Shown: positions 50,769 to 60,182 of the stretch, piece after piece
Layout: every line of letters starts with the position of its first letter
How positions within the stretch are numbered: the stretch's first letter is position 1
Assembly (NCBI GenBank): GCA_964437335.1
Contig: CAYTGL010000001.1
Span: forward strand, 124,001 to 188,000
Direction of reading: 5' to 3'
From: JAITWN01 sp964437335
GTDB lineage: Bacteria > Pseudomonadota > Gammaproteobacteria > SZUA-140
Length of the DNA: 64,000 bases
The notes under the pieces: generated by a model
What the model was told of the DNA's origin: nothing
Databases searched by the model: none
What the model saw: only the letters and a program-made list of their open reading frames with translations
Program-made: the position numbers and the translations under genes

Positions 50769-53153
50769 ATGAAATTCAGCGAACAATGGTTGCGTGAGTG
50801 GGTCGATCCCGCACTCGATACCCATGCGCTGGCCGATCGTCTGACGATGGCAGGGCTCGAGGTTGATGCGATCACGCCGGTTGCCCCGGTATTCGCTGGC
50901 GTTGTCGTCGGCAAGGTGCTGGAAGTCATGCCGCATCCGGAGGCCGATCGCCTGCGGATATGTCGGGTCGACGCCGGCGGCGCGCCGCTGACAATCGTCT
51001 GCGGTGCGGCGAATGTCGTCGCCGGGATGCGGGCGCCGACGGCCCGGGTCGGCGCGACGCTGCCGGATGGCACGGTGATCGCAGGCGCGAAGCTGCGCGG
51101 CGTCGAATCCGCCGGCATGCTGTGTTCGGCGAAGGAACTCGGTCTCGGTGAGGGCGGCGAAGGCCTGATGCGCTTGCCGGACGATGCCACACCCGGAACG
51201 GATCTGCGCGCGCTGTTGCGACTCGATGACGTCTCGATCGAGCTCGGCCTGACGCCGAATCGCGGCGACTGCCTCGGCATTGCCGGGATCGCCCGCGAAG
51301 TCGGCGTGCTGTGCCGCGCCGGTGTGACCGAACCCTCGTTTAAAGCCGTGCCGCCGGCGATTAACGATACGCTGCCGGTCGAATTGCAGGCGCCCGGAGA
51401 TTGTCCCCGTTATCTCGGGCGCGTGATCCGGGGCGTCGATCCGGCCGCGCCGACACCAATATGGATGCAGGAGCGCCTGCGCCGCAGCGGACTGCGCAGT
51501 CTCGGCGCGGTTGTCGATATCACCAACTACCTCCTGCTCGAACTCGGCCAGCCGATGCATGCCTTTGATCTTGGCAGGATCGAGGGGGGCATCCATGTGC
51601 GTCATGCCCTGGATGGTGAATCGCTGACCCTGCTCGACGGCCGGCAGCTGTACCTTGAGTCCGACATGCTGGTCATCGCCGATCATCGCAAGCCCCTGGC
51701 CCTGGCCGGTATCATGGGCGGAGCGGACAGCGCGGTCGGTGACGACACGGTTTCCCTGTTTCTCGAATGCGCCTGGTTCTCACCGACAGCATTGTCCGGC
51801 CGCGCGCGACGCCACGGGCTGCATACTGATTCGTCTCACCGCTTCGAGCGCGGCGTCGATTTCGAACTCCTGCGCCGCGCGATCGAGCGGGCGACCCGTC
51901 TGATACTCGACATCGCCGGCGGACAGCCCGGCCCCGTGATCGATGCCACTGCGTCGGAATATCTCCCGCCGCGTCCGCCGGTCAGCCTGCGCGCGCACCG
52001 CCTGCGACAATTGCTCGGCTATCCGATCGATACCGCGACGGTCACCGACATCCTGGATCGTCTCGGCATGCAGACCCGCTTTGATCAGAAAACCGGCGTC
52101 TGGCAGGTCACGCCGCCGTCGTTTCGTTTCGATATCACGATCGAAGCGGACCTGATCGAGGAAGTCGCGCGTGTGCACGGGTACGAAAATATTCCGGCGC
52201 ACAGTGCGCAGGCCGGCATGAAAATCCAGGCGCGGGATTCGATCCGCGAACGCAGCGGCGCTGCGCGTCGATTGCTCGCGGCGCGCGGTTACCAGGAGGT
52301 CGTGACCTACAGCTTCGTCGATGCCGAAAGCCAGCAATTTTTTGATCCCGGGCTCGTGCCGCTCAGCCTCGCGAATCCGATTTCCGCCGAGACTTCAGTC
52401 ATGCGCACAAGCCTGTGGCCCGGGCTGGTTCGGGCCTGCCGTTACAATCTGAACCGCCAGCAAGGGCGCATGCTGTTCTTCGAAAACGGCTCGAAGTATA
52501 CATCTCAAGATAATGTAATTAATGAAGAAAAAATAATTTCCGGCCTCGCCTGCGGCGATGCCGATCCGGAGCAGTGGGGCGTGCCTGCGAGAGAGACGGA
52601 TTTCTACGACGTCAAGGCCGATGTCGAGGCGCTGCTTGCGGAGGTCGGTGGTAGGCAGCCATGGCGCTTCACGCCCGCGCCGCATCCGGCGCTGCATCCC
52701 GGCCAATCGGCACGCATCGGCGATGCGCGGGACAATCTGATCGGGTGGATCGGGAGGCTGCATCCGCAGCTTCTTCAGCGTGTAGAAGTCGAACGCAACA
52801 TCGTGGTCTTCGAGGTCCTGAGTGACCGTATTGCATCGCCCGCGTTGCCGGTGTTTCGCGAATTGTCGCGCTATCCGGCGGTGCGGCGCGACCTTGCGCT
52901 GATCGTCGATGAAGCAGTCGCCGCTGCGGACATACTCGACTGCGTGCGCGAAGCCGCAGGCGTGCTGCTGCTCAAATTGACCCTGTTTGATATCTATCGA
53001 GGTAAAGGTGTTGATTCCGGGAAGAAAAGTATGGCACTAGGCTTGACCTTGCAGGAATTTTCACGCACTCTTACCGACGGGGAGACAGAGGTCCTGATCG
53101 CTACCGTACTGAAGCGTCTGCAGGACAGATTCGGGGCAACACTGAGAGAGTAA
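50769..53153 (+). CDS. pheT: Phenylalanyl-tRNA synthetase beta subunit
   Basis: 794 residues. It holds an N-terminal tRNA-binding OB domain (about 40-145), the B3/B4 editing domain (about 210-390), B5 (about 400-470) and the C-terminal anticodon-binding FDX domain (from about 700, LPVFRELSRYPAVRRDLALI). It edits mischarged Tyr-tRNA-Phe. It is separated by 6 bases from pheS and from ihfA. Confidence 0.97.
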   Translation: MKFSEQWLREWVDPALDTHALADRLTMAGLEVDAITPVAPVFAGVVVGKVLEVMPHPEADRLRICRVDAGGAPLTIVCGAANVVAGMRAPTARVGATLPDGTVIAGAKLRGVESAGMLCSAKELGLGEGGEGLMRLPDDATPGTDLRALLRLDDVSIELGLTPNRGDCLGIAGIAREVGVLCRAGVTEPSFKAVPPAINDTLPVELQAPGDCPRYLGRVIRGVDPAAPTPIWMQERLRRSGLRSLGAVVDITNYLLLELGQPMHAFDLGRIEGGIHVRHALDGESLTLLDGRQLYLESDMLVIADHRKPLALAGIMGGADSAVGDDTVSLFLECAWFSPTALSGRARRHGLHTDSSHRFERGVDFELLRRAIERATRLILDIAGGQPGPVIDATASEYLPPRPPVSLRAHRLRQLLGYPIDTATVTDILDRLGMQTRFDQKTGVWQVTPPSFRFDITIEADLIEEVARVHGYENIPAHSAQAGMKIQARDSIRERSGAARRLLAARGYQEVVTYSFVDAESQQFFDPGLVPLSLANPISAETSVMRTSLWPGLVRACRYNLNRQQGRMLFFENGSKYTSQDNVINEEKIISGLACGDADPEQWGVPARETDFYDVKADVEALLAEVGGRQPWRFTPAPHPALHPGQSARIGDARDNLIGWIGRLHPQLLQRVEVERNIVVFEVLSDRIASPALPVFRELSRYPAVRRDLALIVDEAVAAADILDCVREAAGVLLLKLTLFDIYRGKGVDSGKKSMALGLTLQEFSRTLTDGETEVLIATVLKRLQDRFGATLRE

Positions 53154-53159
53154 TCAAGA

Positions 53160-53462
53160 ATGGCGCTGACTAAGGCTGACATGGCCGAGCGCTTGTTCGA
53201 GGAGTTCGGGCTGAACAAGCGGGAGGCCAAGGATCTGGTCGAGATGTTTTTCGAAGAGATCCGCAACGCCCTGGAATCGGGACAGCAGGTCAAACTGTCC
53301 GGCTTCGGGAACTTCAATCTGAGAGAGAAAAACGAACGGCCTGGCCGCAACCCGAAAACCGGGGAAGAGATCCCGATTACGGCGCGGCGGGTGGTTTCGT
53401 TCCATCCTGGGCAAAAACTAAAAGCAAGAGTCGAGGCCCATGCTGGAACCCAGCGGGAATGA
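53160..53462 (+). CDS. ihfA: Integration host factor alpha subunit
   Basis: 100 residues. MALTKADMAERLFEEFGLNK and the beta-arm GFGNFNLREKNERPGRNPKT with the intercalating proline are diagnostic. It pairs with IhfB to bend DNA. The location after pheT is the classic gammaproteobacterial arrangement. Its 3' end overlaps the MerR gene by 23 bases. Confidence 0.97.
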   Translation: MALTKADMAERLFEEFGLNKREAKDLVEMFFEEIRNALESGQQVKLSGFGNFNLREKNERPGRNPKTGEEIPITARRVVSFHPGQKLKARVEAHAGTQRE

Positions 53463-53796
53463 TGCGTTGCCCCCGATCCCCGGGAAACGGTATTTCACGA
53501 TAGGGGAAGTCAGTGATCTGTGCGGCGTCAAGCCGCATGTGCTGCGTTACTGGGAACAGGAGTTTCCACAGCTTGCGCCGATCAAGCGCGCCGGAAACCG
53601 ACGATATTACCAGCGTCATGACGTGATGCTGGTGCGTCAGATCCGCGATCTGTTGTATCAGCAGGGCTTCACGATCGGCGGGGCGCGTCTTAAACTCTCC
53701 GGCAAGGAGGTCAAGACTGATGCCAGCCGCAGCCGGCAGGTCGTAAAGCAGATGCGGCAGGAACTGGAGGATCTGCTCAAGACCTTGAAGGTCTGA
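53440..53796 (+). CDS. MerR-family transcriptional regulator
   Basis: 118 residues. A winged helix-turn-helix (YFTIGEVSDLCGVKPHVLRYWEQEFP) is followed by RRYYQRHDVMLVRQIRDLLYQQGFTI and a short coiled coil. No effector domain or metal-binding cysteines. This protein routinely follows ihfA; its targets are unknown. The ATG lies within the ihfA 3' end, so translation is coupled. Confidence 0.93.
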   Translation: MLEPSGNDALPPIPGKRYFTIGEVSDLCGVKPHVLRYWEQEFPQLAPIKRAGNRRYYQRHDVMLVRQIRDLLYQQGFTIGGARLKLSGKEVKTDASRSRQVVKQMRQELEDLLKTLKV

Positions 53797-53877
53797 TCGG
53801 TGTCATTCATCATGCATTGTCATTGACCGCCGTTCACCCGCGCGCGTCAACAACGGTTCAAACGAGTTCATTCATAT

Positions 53878-53954
<77 letters not shown>

Positions 53955-54051
53955 TTCCTTTTCACCTGCCTGACGGCATATTCCTTGTCGTTGCAAACGG
54001 CGCTATACTCGGCCAGCCACAAATCCATATTGGTTCATCAGGAGGTCGACC

Positions 54052-54153
54052 ATGGGCGATTCTGTTGATGTGCTGACGAATGTTGTTATCGCATGTGTAT
54101 TGATGGGTGGACCGCTCACCTATTTGATATTCAACATTCTGAACGCAATGTGA
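54052..54153 (+). CDS. 33-residue single-pass membrane peptide
   Basis: The frame ATG 54052 to TGA 54153 encodes a 33-residue peptide with a near-continuous hydrophobic core (NVVIACVLMGGPLTYLIFNI). A perfect AGGAGG lies at 54040-54045, 6 bases before the ATG. A hairpin (ACGGCCCG / CGGGCCGT) follows the stop within a few bases. The small size, strong ribosome site and hairpin argue for a real small membrane protein. No known family is recognised; it is not CydX-like by sequence. Confidence 0.6.
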   Translation: MGDSVDVLTNVVIACVLMGGPLTYLIFNILNAM

Positions 54154-54156
54154 TTG

Positions 54157-54175
54157 ACGGCCCGTAGCGGGCCGT
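54157..54175 (+). terminator. Hairpin after the 33-residue gene
   Basis: ACGGCCCG-TAG-CGGGCCGT stem just after the small-gene stop codon, without a T-run. A factor-assisted terminator or RNA-stabilising end is possible. Confidence 0.5.
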
Positions 54176-54423
54176 GAGTATCCGCAATCTCCGTGCCGGC
54201 GCCAGTCGTCGGCAGATTCCTGTTTTTGCCTTATTTAACTAATTAATTCACATAGAGTATAGTCCTGCTCGAGTGCGCCGGCCGATGCTCTGCGAACTCG
54301 GCAGGTCCCGCTATCCTCACGAAATTCGCGGTTTGTCCGATGTAATCTGGGATGACCGATCGGGTTGGTCGGCATGCACGCGGTGTTTTCCCGATTACTC
54401 AGCTTTATCGGCTACCAGTTACG

Positions 54424-56004
54424 ATGAAGACCAGAAATATACCCGTCTCGACTTCGGGCGCCCCGATCCAGGATACGGCGTTGCTGGCGCGCCTCAGCCA
54501 GTGTGCCGACTTGCCGAGCCCCGTCGGCGTCGTGATGCGGGTGCTGGAACTCGGACAGGATCCGGAGGTTTCACTCGGCGAAGTGGCAAAGGTCATCAAT
54601 CTCGATCCGGCCCTGACCGCCAAGATGCTGCGCATGGCGAATTCTCCGCTCTATGCGCGACAGCGCAAGACCGAAAATCTCAGGCAGGCGATCACGCTGT
54701 TCGGGCTGGAAGGGACGATCACACTCGCGCTCGGTTTTTCTGTGGTTAATAATCTCAATAAAAACCAGAATCACCACTTCGATTATCCGCAATTCTGGCG
54801 GCGTTCGCTGGCAGCGGCGACCTGTGCGCAGGTGCTGTCGGAGCGGCTGGCGCTGCCGAATCGAGAAGACATGTTTCTTGCCGGCCTGCTGCAGGATATC
54901 GGCATGATGGCGCTGGGTCGCGCGATTCCCGAGCTCTATCATGGCACCGTATCGACCAGGCTCTCGCATGACCGGGCCCGCCTCCGGGAGCGCGAGCAGT
55001 TCGGGGTCGATCATGCCGAGATCGGCGCCTGGCTGCTGCAGCAATGGAATTTTCCCGACAATCTGCATGCGCTGGTTCTGTACAGCCATGATCCTGAGGC
55101 CGCCGATCTGGCCGCCTGGCCGGTGCTGGAACGGCAGGTCCGGATCATCGCACTCTCGAGCGAAATGGCCGACCTCTGGTGCAACGTCGACAAGGAGTCG
55201 CTGCTGCCGAAGGTGATGAAAAAGGCCGGCCAGTCCCTCGGCATCAATGATCAGACTTTTGTCGAGGTCCTCGAAAGCGTCAGTACCACAATCACTGAGA
55301 TCGCAAAGCTGTTTGAGGTAGAACTCGATGAGCACTCCAATGCCGATTGGATCATTAACGAGGCGCGCGAGCTGATCCTGCTGCGCCACATCAAGGTCAT
55401 GCAGAAATCAATGTTGCTGGAGAAGGCGGCCAGACTCCTCGAGAACCGCACGATCAAGCTCGAGGAAGAGAATCGCCGCGACGTGCTGACCGGACTGTTC
55501 AATCACTCCTATCTCAAGCACGCCCTGTTCGACGAGCTCGAACTGGCCAATGAGCATGGCTGGCCGCTCGCCTTGATTTTCATAGATCTCGACCGTTTCA
55601 AGACCATCAACGATAGTTACGGACACCTGGCCGGAGACCATATCATCAGGGAAACGGCAAGCCTGCTCAGGCGGCATACCCGCGGCAGCGATATCATTGC
55701 GCGTTATGGCGGCGAGGAATTCGTCGTAATCCTGCCGGGTTCTGGGTTCGACAGTGCGCGCCGCAGTTGCGAGCGCCTGCTGAACGCCTTCCGCACGACG
55801 CGCCATCTTGTCAACGGGGTGAGCGAAATGATCGTGACCGCCTCTCTCGGCGTTGCGGTCCATGGCGAGTCCGCGAACTTTCGGTCCATCGAAGATTTCC
55901 TCAGGGCGGCGGATGGGGCGCTCTATGAAGCCAAACGCCAGGGACGGGACCGGGCGATTTTCCATCAGACAGACCACTACGACGTATCACGATCCGCCGG
56001 TTAG
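54424..56004 (+). CDS. HDOD-GGDEF protein (probable diguanylate cyclase)
   Basis: About 526 residues from ATG 54424; an in-frame ATG at 54352 adds 24 residues and neither has a clear ribosome site. Residues about 15-225 form an HDOD domain (LPSPVGVVMRVLELGQDPEV, LDPALTAKMLRMANSPLYAR). A connecting helix leads to a GGDEF domain (about 360-520) with DVLTGLFNHSYL, FIDLDRFKTINDSYGH and an active GGEEF. RGSD five residues before it is a c-di-GMP inhibitory site. It probably makes c-di-GMP under HDOD control; it is cytoplasmic with no membrane segments. Confidence 0.9.
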   Translation: MKTRNIPVSTSGAPIQDTALLARLSQCADLPSPVGVVMRVLELGQDPEVSLGEVAKVINLDPALTAKMLRMANSPLYARQRKTENLRQAITLFGLEGTITLALGFSVVNNLNKNQNHHFDYPQFWRRSLAAATCAQVLSERLALPNREDMFLAGLLQDIGMMALGRAIPELYHGTVSTRLSHDRARLREREQFGVDHAEIGAWLLQQWNFPDNLHALVLYSHDPEAADLAAWPVLERQVRIIALSSEMADLWCNVDKESLLPKVMKKAGQSLGINDQTFVEVLESVSTTITEIAKLFEVELDEHSNADWIINEARELILLRHIKVMQKSMLLEKAARLLENRTIKLEEENRRDVLTGLFNHSYLKHALFDELELANEHGWPLALIFIDLDRFKTINDSYGHLAGDHIIRETASLLRRHTRGSDIIARYGGEEFVVILPGSGFDSARRSCERLLNAFRTTRHLVNGVSEMIVTASLGVAVHGESANFRSIEDFLRAADGALYEAKRQGRDRAIFHQTDHYDVSRSAG

Positions 56005-56053
56005 CCGACGCCAGGGATTGATCGCCTGCCCGTAATCGGGCATCTTCGTTTTC

Positions 56054-56200
56054 ATGGCTTTGCGTAGCATCTCCCGCCTGATCCTGTTGTGTCTGTGTTC
56101 TGCACAGGCGCTCGAGGTCGGCTATCGGGACCGGGTCGGGCTCGATAGTCGGGATGGGCCGCTCGATGGCGTCGGGTTGTCATTTCAGAGGCGGTTCTGA
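56054..56200 (+). CDS. Possible 48-residue exported peptide
   Basis: The frame begins MALRSISRLILLCLCSAQAL, a compact signal peptide, and ends QRRF just 1 base before the next gene's ATG. No ribosome site is visible, so it may be a remnant of a longer outer-membrane protein or chance. Kept because the signal-peptide profile is good and spacing to the dehydrogenase would allow coupling. Confidence 0.3.
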   Translation: MALRSISRLILLCLCSAQALEVGYRDRVGLDSRDGPLDGVGLSFQRRF

Positions 56201-56201
56201 C

Positions 56202-57158
56202 ATGCGCGCCGGGGTGTTTCTCGACAGCGGCTCCCTCGGACACGGCGATATTGACCTTTCCGGTATCGAAGCGACGTTGCCGCGCTGGATATTTCATGAA
56301 ACGACCGCCGCCAGCGAGGTTGCAGAACGGATACGCGCCGCGGACGTCGTCATCACGAACAAGGTCGTGCTTGGCGCGGAGCAACTCGCCGCGGCGGAAA
56401 ATCTGCGTCTCGTCTGTGTTGCCGCGACCGGTGTCAACAACATCGATCTCGCCGCTGCGTCCCGGCTATCCATAACGGTCTGCAACGTGCCCGCCTATGC
56501 TACGCCATCCGTGGTGCAGCATGTGTTCGCGTTGATGTTCTCGCTCGCGACCCGTTTGCCGGAGTATCGGGCCGCGGTCAGGGCAGGGCGGTGGCAGCAA
56601 AGTCCGCAGTTCGCGCTGCTCGATTACCCGATTTCAGAACTCGACGGCTGCACGCTCGGGATCGTCGGCTACGGGGCGCTTGGCCGCGCGGTCGCGGCGG
56701 CGGCGGGGTGTTTCGGCATGGACGTGCGGATCGCGGCGCGATCCGGAATGCCGCCGGCATCGGGCCGGGTCGCGTTCGATGAATTGCTTGGGCAGGTCGA
56801 TGTCCTCAGCCTGCATTGTCCATTGACCGACACGAACCGCGGACTGATCGGGACGCGGGAACTCGCCCTGATGAAGTCTAGCGCGCTGCTGATCAATACC
56901 GCGAGGGGCGGCCTCATCGATGAGGCGGCGCTCGCTGACGCGCTGCGGCGCGGGGTAATCGGCGGCGCGGGCATAGATGTGCTCGAAACCGAGCCGCCGT
57001 GTCAGGGCAGCCCCTTGCTCGCGACGGATATTCCGAACCTGATCGTGACACCGCACATCGCGTGGGCGAGCCGGGAGTCCCGGCAGCGCCTGGCGGACGG
57101 GCTGCGGGAGAACATTGCGGCCTTTATGGGCGGGAGGCCGCGCAATGTGGTCGGGTAG
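56202..57158 (+). CDS. D-2-hydroxyacid dehydrogenase (glycerate dehydrogenase type)
   Basis: 318 residues from ATG 56202 with AGAGGCGG upstream. The Rossmann motif GIVGYGALG is near residue 150. NTARGGLIDEAALADAL and the catalytic Glu and His in the ETEPP and TPHIAW segments follow. The family interconverts D-2-hydroxy acids and 2-oxo acids with NAD(P)H. Similarity to HprA-type hydroxypyruvate reductases is strongest, which would fit photorespiration-like glyoxylate/serine metabolism, but the substrate cannot be read. Confidence 0.9.
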   Translation: MRAGVFLDSGSLGHGDIDLSGIEATLPRWIFHETTAASEVAERIRAADVVITNKVVLGAEQLAAAENLRLVCVAATGVNNIDLAAASRLSITVCNVPAYATPSVVQHVFALMFSLATRLPEYRAAVRAGRWQQSPQFALLDYPISELDGCTLGIVGYGALGRAVAAAAGCFGMDVRIAARSGMPPASGRVAFDELLGQVDVLSLHCPLTDTNRGLIGTRELALMKSSALLINTARGGLIDEAALADALRRGVIGGAGIDVLETEPPCQGSPLLATDIPNLIVTPHIAWASRESRQRLADGLRENIAAFMGGRPRNVVG

Positions 57159-57254
57159 CCGAGGGACGTCGCAGGGTTGAATTGTGCGGTTTGCTGTGCT
57201 CACCGCATCGAGCACATTCTGCCGGAATCCGCATCAAAAACGGTGTGCCCACCC

Positions 57255-57983
57255 TTACAGGCGTTCTATCAGCCACTCCGGCGTGATGTTGATGAAGAAG
57301 GTATTCATCGTCGCGAGTTGTCCGCTGACCAGCAGCAGGCCGACGGCGATCAGGAATACCCCGCTGACGCGCTGGACGATGTGGGCATGCCGGTTCAGAC
57401 GATGAAGGAAGTTCGTCGCGCGCGTGAGCAACAGCGCGGTCAACAGGAACGGCATCGCAAGCCCCATTGCGTAGACAAAAGTGAAGAAGACCCCGGTGCC
57501 CGGCTCGGTAAAGGACATGGTCATCACGGCGCCGAGCAGCGGGCCGATGCACGGCGTCCACCCCGCCGCGAATGCGATGCCGATCATGCCGGAGCGGAGA
57601 TAGCCCGGCGTCATGCCGTGATCCATCTGGAGCTGCCGGGTCATGTTCAGGAACGGGATCGTGAACACGCCGATCGTATGCAGGCCGAACACGATCAGGA
57701 TCACACCGCCGACCTGGGCGATGATTGTGCTGTAGTGATTCAGCGTCGCGCCAAGCAGCGTTGCCGGCAGACCGAAAACCACGATGAACACCAGCGTAAA
57801 ACCGGTGACGAACAGCACCGCGTGAGTGAAGACCTGCGCGCGATTCAGCTGGTCGTCGTCATGAATCGCGCTGCCGGACAGATAGCTGAGATAGACTGGC
57901 ACCAGCGGCAGCACGCAGGGTGATAAAAAGGACAGAGTCCCTGCGAGAAAGGCGAGCGGTATCGTGACTGACGTCATTTCCAT
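57255..57983 (-). CDS. ccdA: CcdA/DsbD-type thiol:disulfide transporter
   Basis: 242 residues with six predicted helices. FLSPCVLPLVPVYLSYLSG near the N-terminus (Cys23) and AAGWTPCIGPLLG midway hold the two redox cysteines in the CcdA pattern. It carries reducing equivalents to the periplasm, for example for cytochrome c heme attachment; this genome segment encodes at least two cytochromes c. No thioredoxin-like partner is adjacent. Confidence 0.92.
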   Translation of the reverse strand: MEMTSVTIPLAFLAGTLSFLSPCVLPLVPVYLSYLSGSAIHDDDQLNRAQVFTHAVLFVTGFTLVFIVVFGLPATLLGATLNHYSTIIAQVGGVILIVFGLHTIGVFTIPFLNMTRQLQMDHGMTPGYLRSGMIGIAFAAGWTPCIGPLLGAVMTMSFTEPGTGVFFTFVYAMGLAMPFLLTALLLTRATNFLHRLNRHAHIVQRVSGVFLIAVGLLLVSGQLATMNTFFINITPEWLIERL

Positions 57984-58100
57984 CGGGCGGTCCCGGGGCG
58001 GTAGCCGGATTGCTGGCAGTTTCTGTGGACGGACATCTGCTTCGTTACAGGACGACTATTATAGAGCCATTGCGGAAGGGCCCGCCAGCCGGACTCCGGT

Positions 58101-58967
58101 CTAGCGCGGGGCGCCCCCGCGCCGGCGATGTCGGCGGTAGAGTATGAAGGTCAGGTCGTCCGGCTTCGACGGCGCGCCGACGGTCTGGTGCGCCATGCGT
58201 TTGTGGCAGGCGGTCGCCAGGCCTTGCATCGCATGCTCTAGCGAACCGCTGCGGATGCGTCCGACGATCTCCTCGATATACAGATTGTCGAACAGACCGT
58301 CACTCGCCACCAGTACCGTATCATATTGCGCGAGCCGCAGCGTGTGGCCAAGCTCGATCCGCATGGTGGGCAGTCCGACGTAATTCGAGACCAGATTGCG
58401 CTCGTCATGATACATCGCCTCGTTTTCGTCAAGGACGCCGGCCTCCACCGCATAACCGACCGGTGAATGCGATACTGTCTGCAGCTTGATCCTGCCCCGG
58501 TTACCGGTGACCAGGATCATTGAATCGCCGACATGACAGGTGCGGATGGCATCGGTACCAATCTCGATCGCAGCGACCGTCGTGCCGGCGCCGATCGCAT
58601 TGATTCGTGCATTCGCGCTGTCTATCGCGTTGATCAGTTGTTCGCGCAAACCTTTTTCGCCGTGGTCGCCCTGCTGAACCAGGGCATCGCGTATCGCGTC
58701 GATCAACAGGCCTGATGCCTGACTTCCCTGCGGCAAGCCGCCCATGCCGTCGGCGACGACCAGCAGCCCCGAGCCGCTCGGATAGCAGAAGATCGCGGCG
58801 GCGTCCTCATTGGGTGCATTGGCATGTGCCTTGTAGGGCGCGCGTGCGCTGTAGACGCCGACCTGACCCGCGGCGCAGTCATGGATCACGCCCAGGTCGC
58901 GCATGTCATGATTGAGATAGCTCCAGTACTGGAATGCCGGGCTGGCGGCATCTGGCAATGCGGTCAA
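58101..58967 (-). CDS. PP2C-family serine/threonine phosphatase
   Basis: 288 residues, TTG start with AGGG upstream. Metal-binding motifs are in order: NEDAAAIF, VVADGMGGLPQGSQAS, THVGDSM-like CHVGDSMIL, LVASDGLFDN and SKPDDLTFIL. All expected Asp ligands are present, so it should be active on phospho-Ser/Thr. It lies 10 bases downstream of the kinase-like gene, giving a kinase-phosphatase pair. Confidence 0.88.
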   Translation of the reverse strand: MTALPDAASPAFQYWSYLNHDMRDLGVIHDCAAGQVGVYSARAPYKAHANAPNEDAAAIFCYPSGSGLLVVADGMGGLPQGSQASGLLIDAIRDALVQQGDHGEKGLREQLINAIDSANARINAIGAGTTVAAIEIGTDAIRTCHVGDSMILVTGNRGRIKLQTVSHSPVGYAVEAGVLDENEAMYHDERNLVSNYVGLPTMRIELGHTLRLAQYDTVLVASDGLFDNLYIEEIVGRIRSGSLEHAMQGLATACHKRMAHQTVGAPSKPDDLTFILYRRHRRRGGAPR

Positions 58968-58977
58968 GGACGTCGCC

Positions 58978-59760
58978 CTATTGCCATTGCATTGTTTCCA
59001 GATATTCGCGCAGCATGCCGGCCGATCGGAATTTCTTCAGGACCAGACTGCGTTTGAGTCCGCAGCATATCGCCTTGATCTCGGATGGCAGCCTTGCATA
59101 GTAACGCTGTCCGCCAAGGGCATCATAAAAGAGGCGGATCAGATCGCAGACGTCGTCATGGATGTTTTTCTTCCTTGCCGAACCCCAGTGAAACATATCG
59201 AGCAACTTGAGATTATAGCTGAGTCCGAAGCGCTGAATGACGATATTGTCGGTGTGCAGGTCGCCGTGATACTCACGCATGTTATGAATGCTTTCAATGC
59301 CGGACGCCAACGCGTGAAGCAGGTGCAATCCCTGGAACGGCGTCAGCCGTTTGCCCGGATGGCGCGCGAGGAAGTCGCTCAGCAGCTGGCCTTCGACGTA
59401 TTCCGAGACGAGGAACGTGATCGGGATACCTCGATAGCGGATCGTCTCCTGGGTGTGGTACTGGATCAGGATCGGTGTGTGGCGCAGCTTGTGAAGTTTC
59501 TTGGCGTAGAACGACAGCGTGCGATTGCCGGGATTGCGCTGGGGGAAAAAGAACTTCGCCGCGCGCTCGATGCCGGTGACCTCCTCCCTGACCAGGTAGA
59601 CCTCGCCTTCCCAGCCTGCGCCGAGACTCTTGATGACCCGGTACTTGTTGGCGAGGAGGCGGCCGCTGCTGAGATTGAAGCTGTCGATAACCGGGACTGT
59701 CATGGTTGGCGTGGCGGGGATTGCTTCGTCCGGGTCCGGCCATCCTACCATAATTGCCAT
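58978..59760 (-). CDS. Atypical protein kinase (HGDLHxDN type)
   Basis: 260 residues from ATG 59760 (ATG 59751 is an alternative). Gly-rich loop LGAGWEGEVYLV at 46-57, ATP lysine Lys69 (AAKFF), catalytic loop HGDLHTDN (165-172) and DMF in place of DFG (Asp188). The HGDLHxDN loop is typical of Rio/ABC1/phosphotransferase-like kinases rather than Hanks kinases (HRDxKPxN). It probably phosphorylates a protein together with the adjoining PP2C phosphatase. No membrane segment. It is divergent from the DsrE genes. Confidence 0.8.
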   Translation of the reverse strand: MAIMVGWPDPDEAIPATPTMTVPVIDSFNLSSGRLLANKYRVIKSLGAGWEGEVYLVREEVTGIERAAKFFFPQRNPGNRTLSFYAKKLHKLRHTPILIQYHTQETIRYRGIPITFLVSEYVEGQLLSDFLARHPGKRLTPFQGLHLLHALASGIESIHNMREYHGDLHTDNIVIQRFGLSYNLKLLDMFHWGSARKKNIHDDVCDLIRLFYDALGGQRYYARLPSEIKAICCGLKRSLVLKKFRSAGMLREYLETMQWQ

Positions 59761-59849
59761 CCTTGCCTCGTGATGAGGCGGAAATTGCATCCGCGCCCAG
59801 GACCGATATACTACCAAAGTATTATTCCCGCCCGCGGGGTACCACAGGT

Positions 59850-60170
59850 GTGACCGGTTATCTGCTGATCGAATCGCGCGATCCTCATGAAAGCGCCGGG
59901 GTCGAACAGGACTATCGGCTTGCCCTCGATCTCGCGCGGGCCGGCCATGCGGTAACCGTATACCTCGTGCAGAACGGGGTTTTTCCCGCAAGGACGGGCG
60001 GCCGCGGGAGCGGGTTGCGCGGACTGGTCGAGCAGGGGGTAACCGTGCTCGGGGATGACTTTTCGCTGCGTGAGCGCGGCATCACACAGGTCATCGCCGG
60101 CGTTCGCGTTGCCTCGCTCGACGCAATCGTCGACGGGCTGGCCCGGGGCGACCGGACCTTGTGGCTGTAA
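59850..60170 (+). CDS. DsrE-family protein 1
   Basis: 106 residues from GTG 59850 (CGGGGT 9 bases upstream; longer frames overlap the kinase promoter). The Rossmann-like pattern GYLLIESRDPHESAGVEQDY and RAGHAVTVYLVQNGVF fits the DsrE/TusD fold used for sulfur carriers. No cysteine is present, so it cannot carry sulfur by itself; a structural partner role is possible. First of three similar genes. Confidence 0.72.
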   Translation: MTGYLLIESRDPHESAGVEQDYRLALDLARAGHAVTVYLVQNGVFPARTGGRGSGLRGLVEQGVTVLGDDFSLRERGITQVIAGVRVASLDAIVDGLARGDRTLWL

Positions 60171-60182
60171 GTAAGGAGCGCG

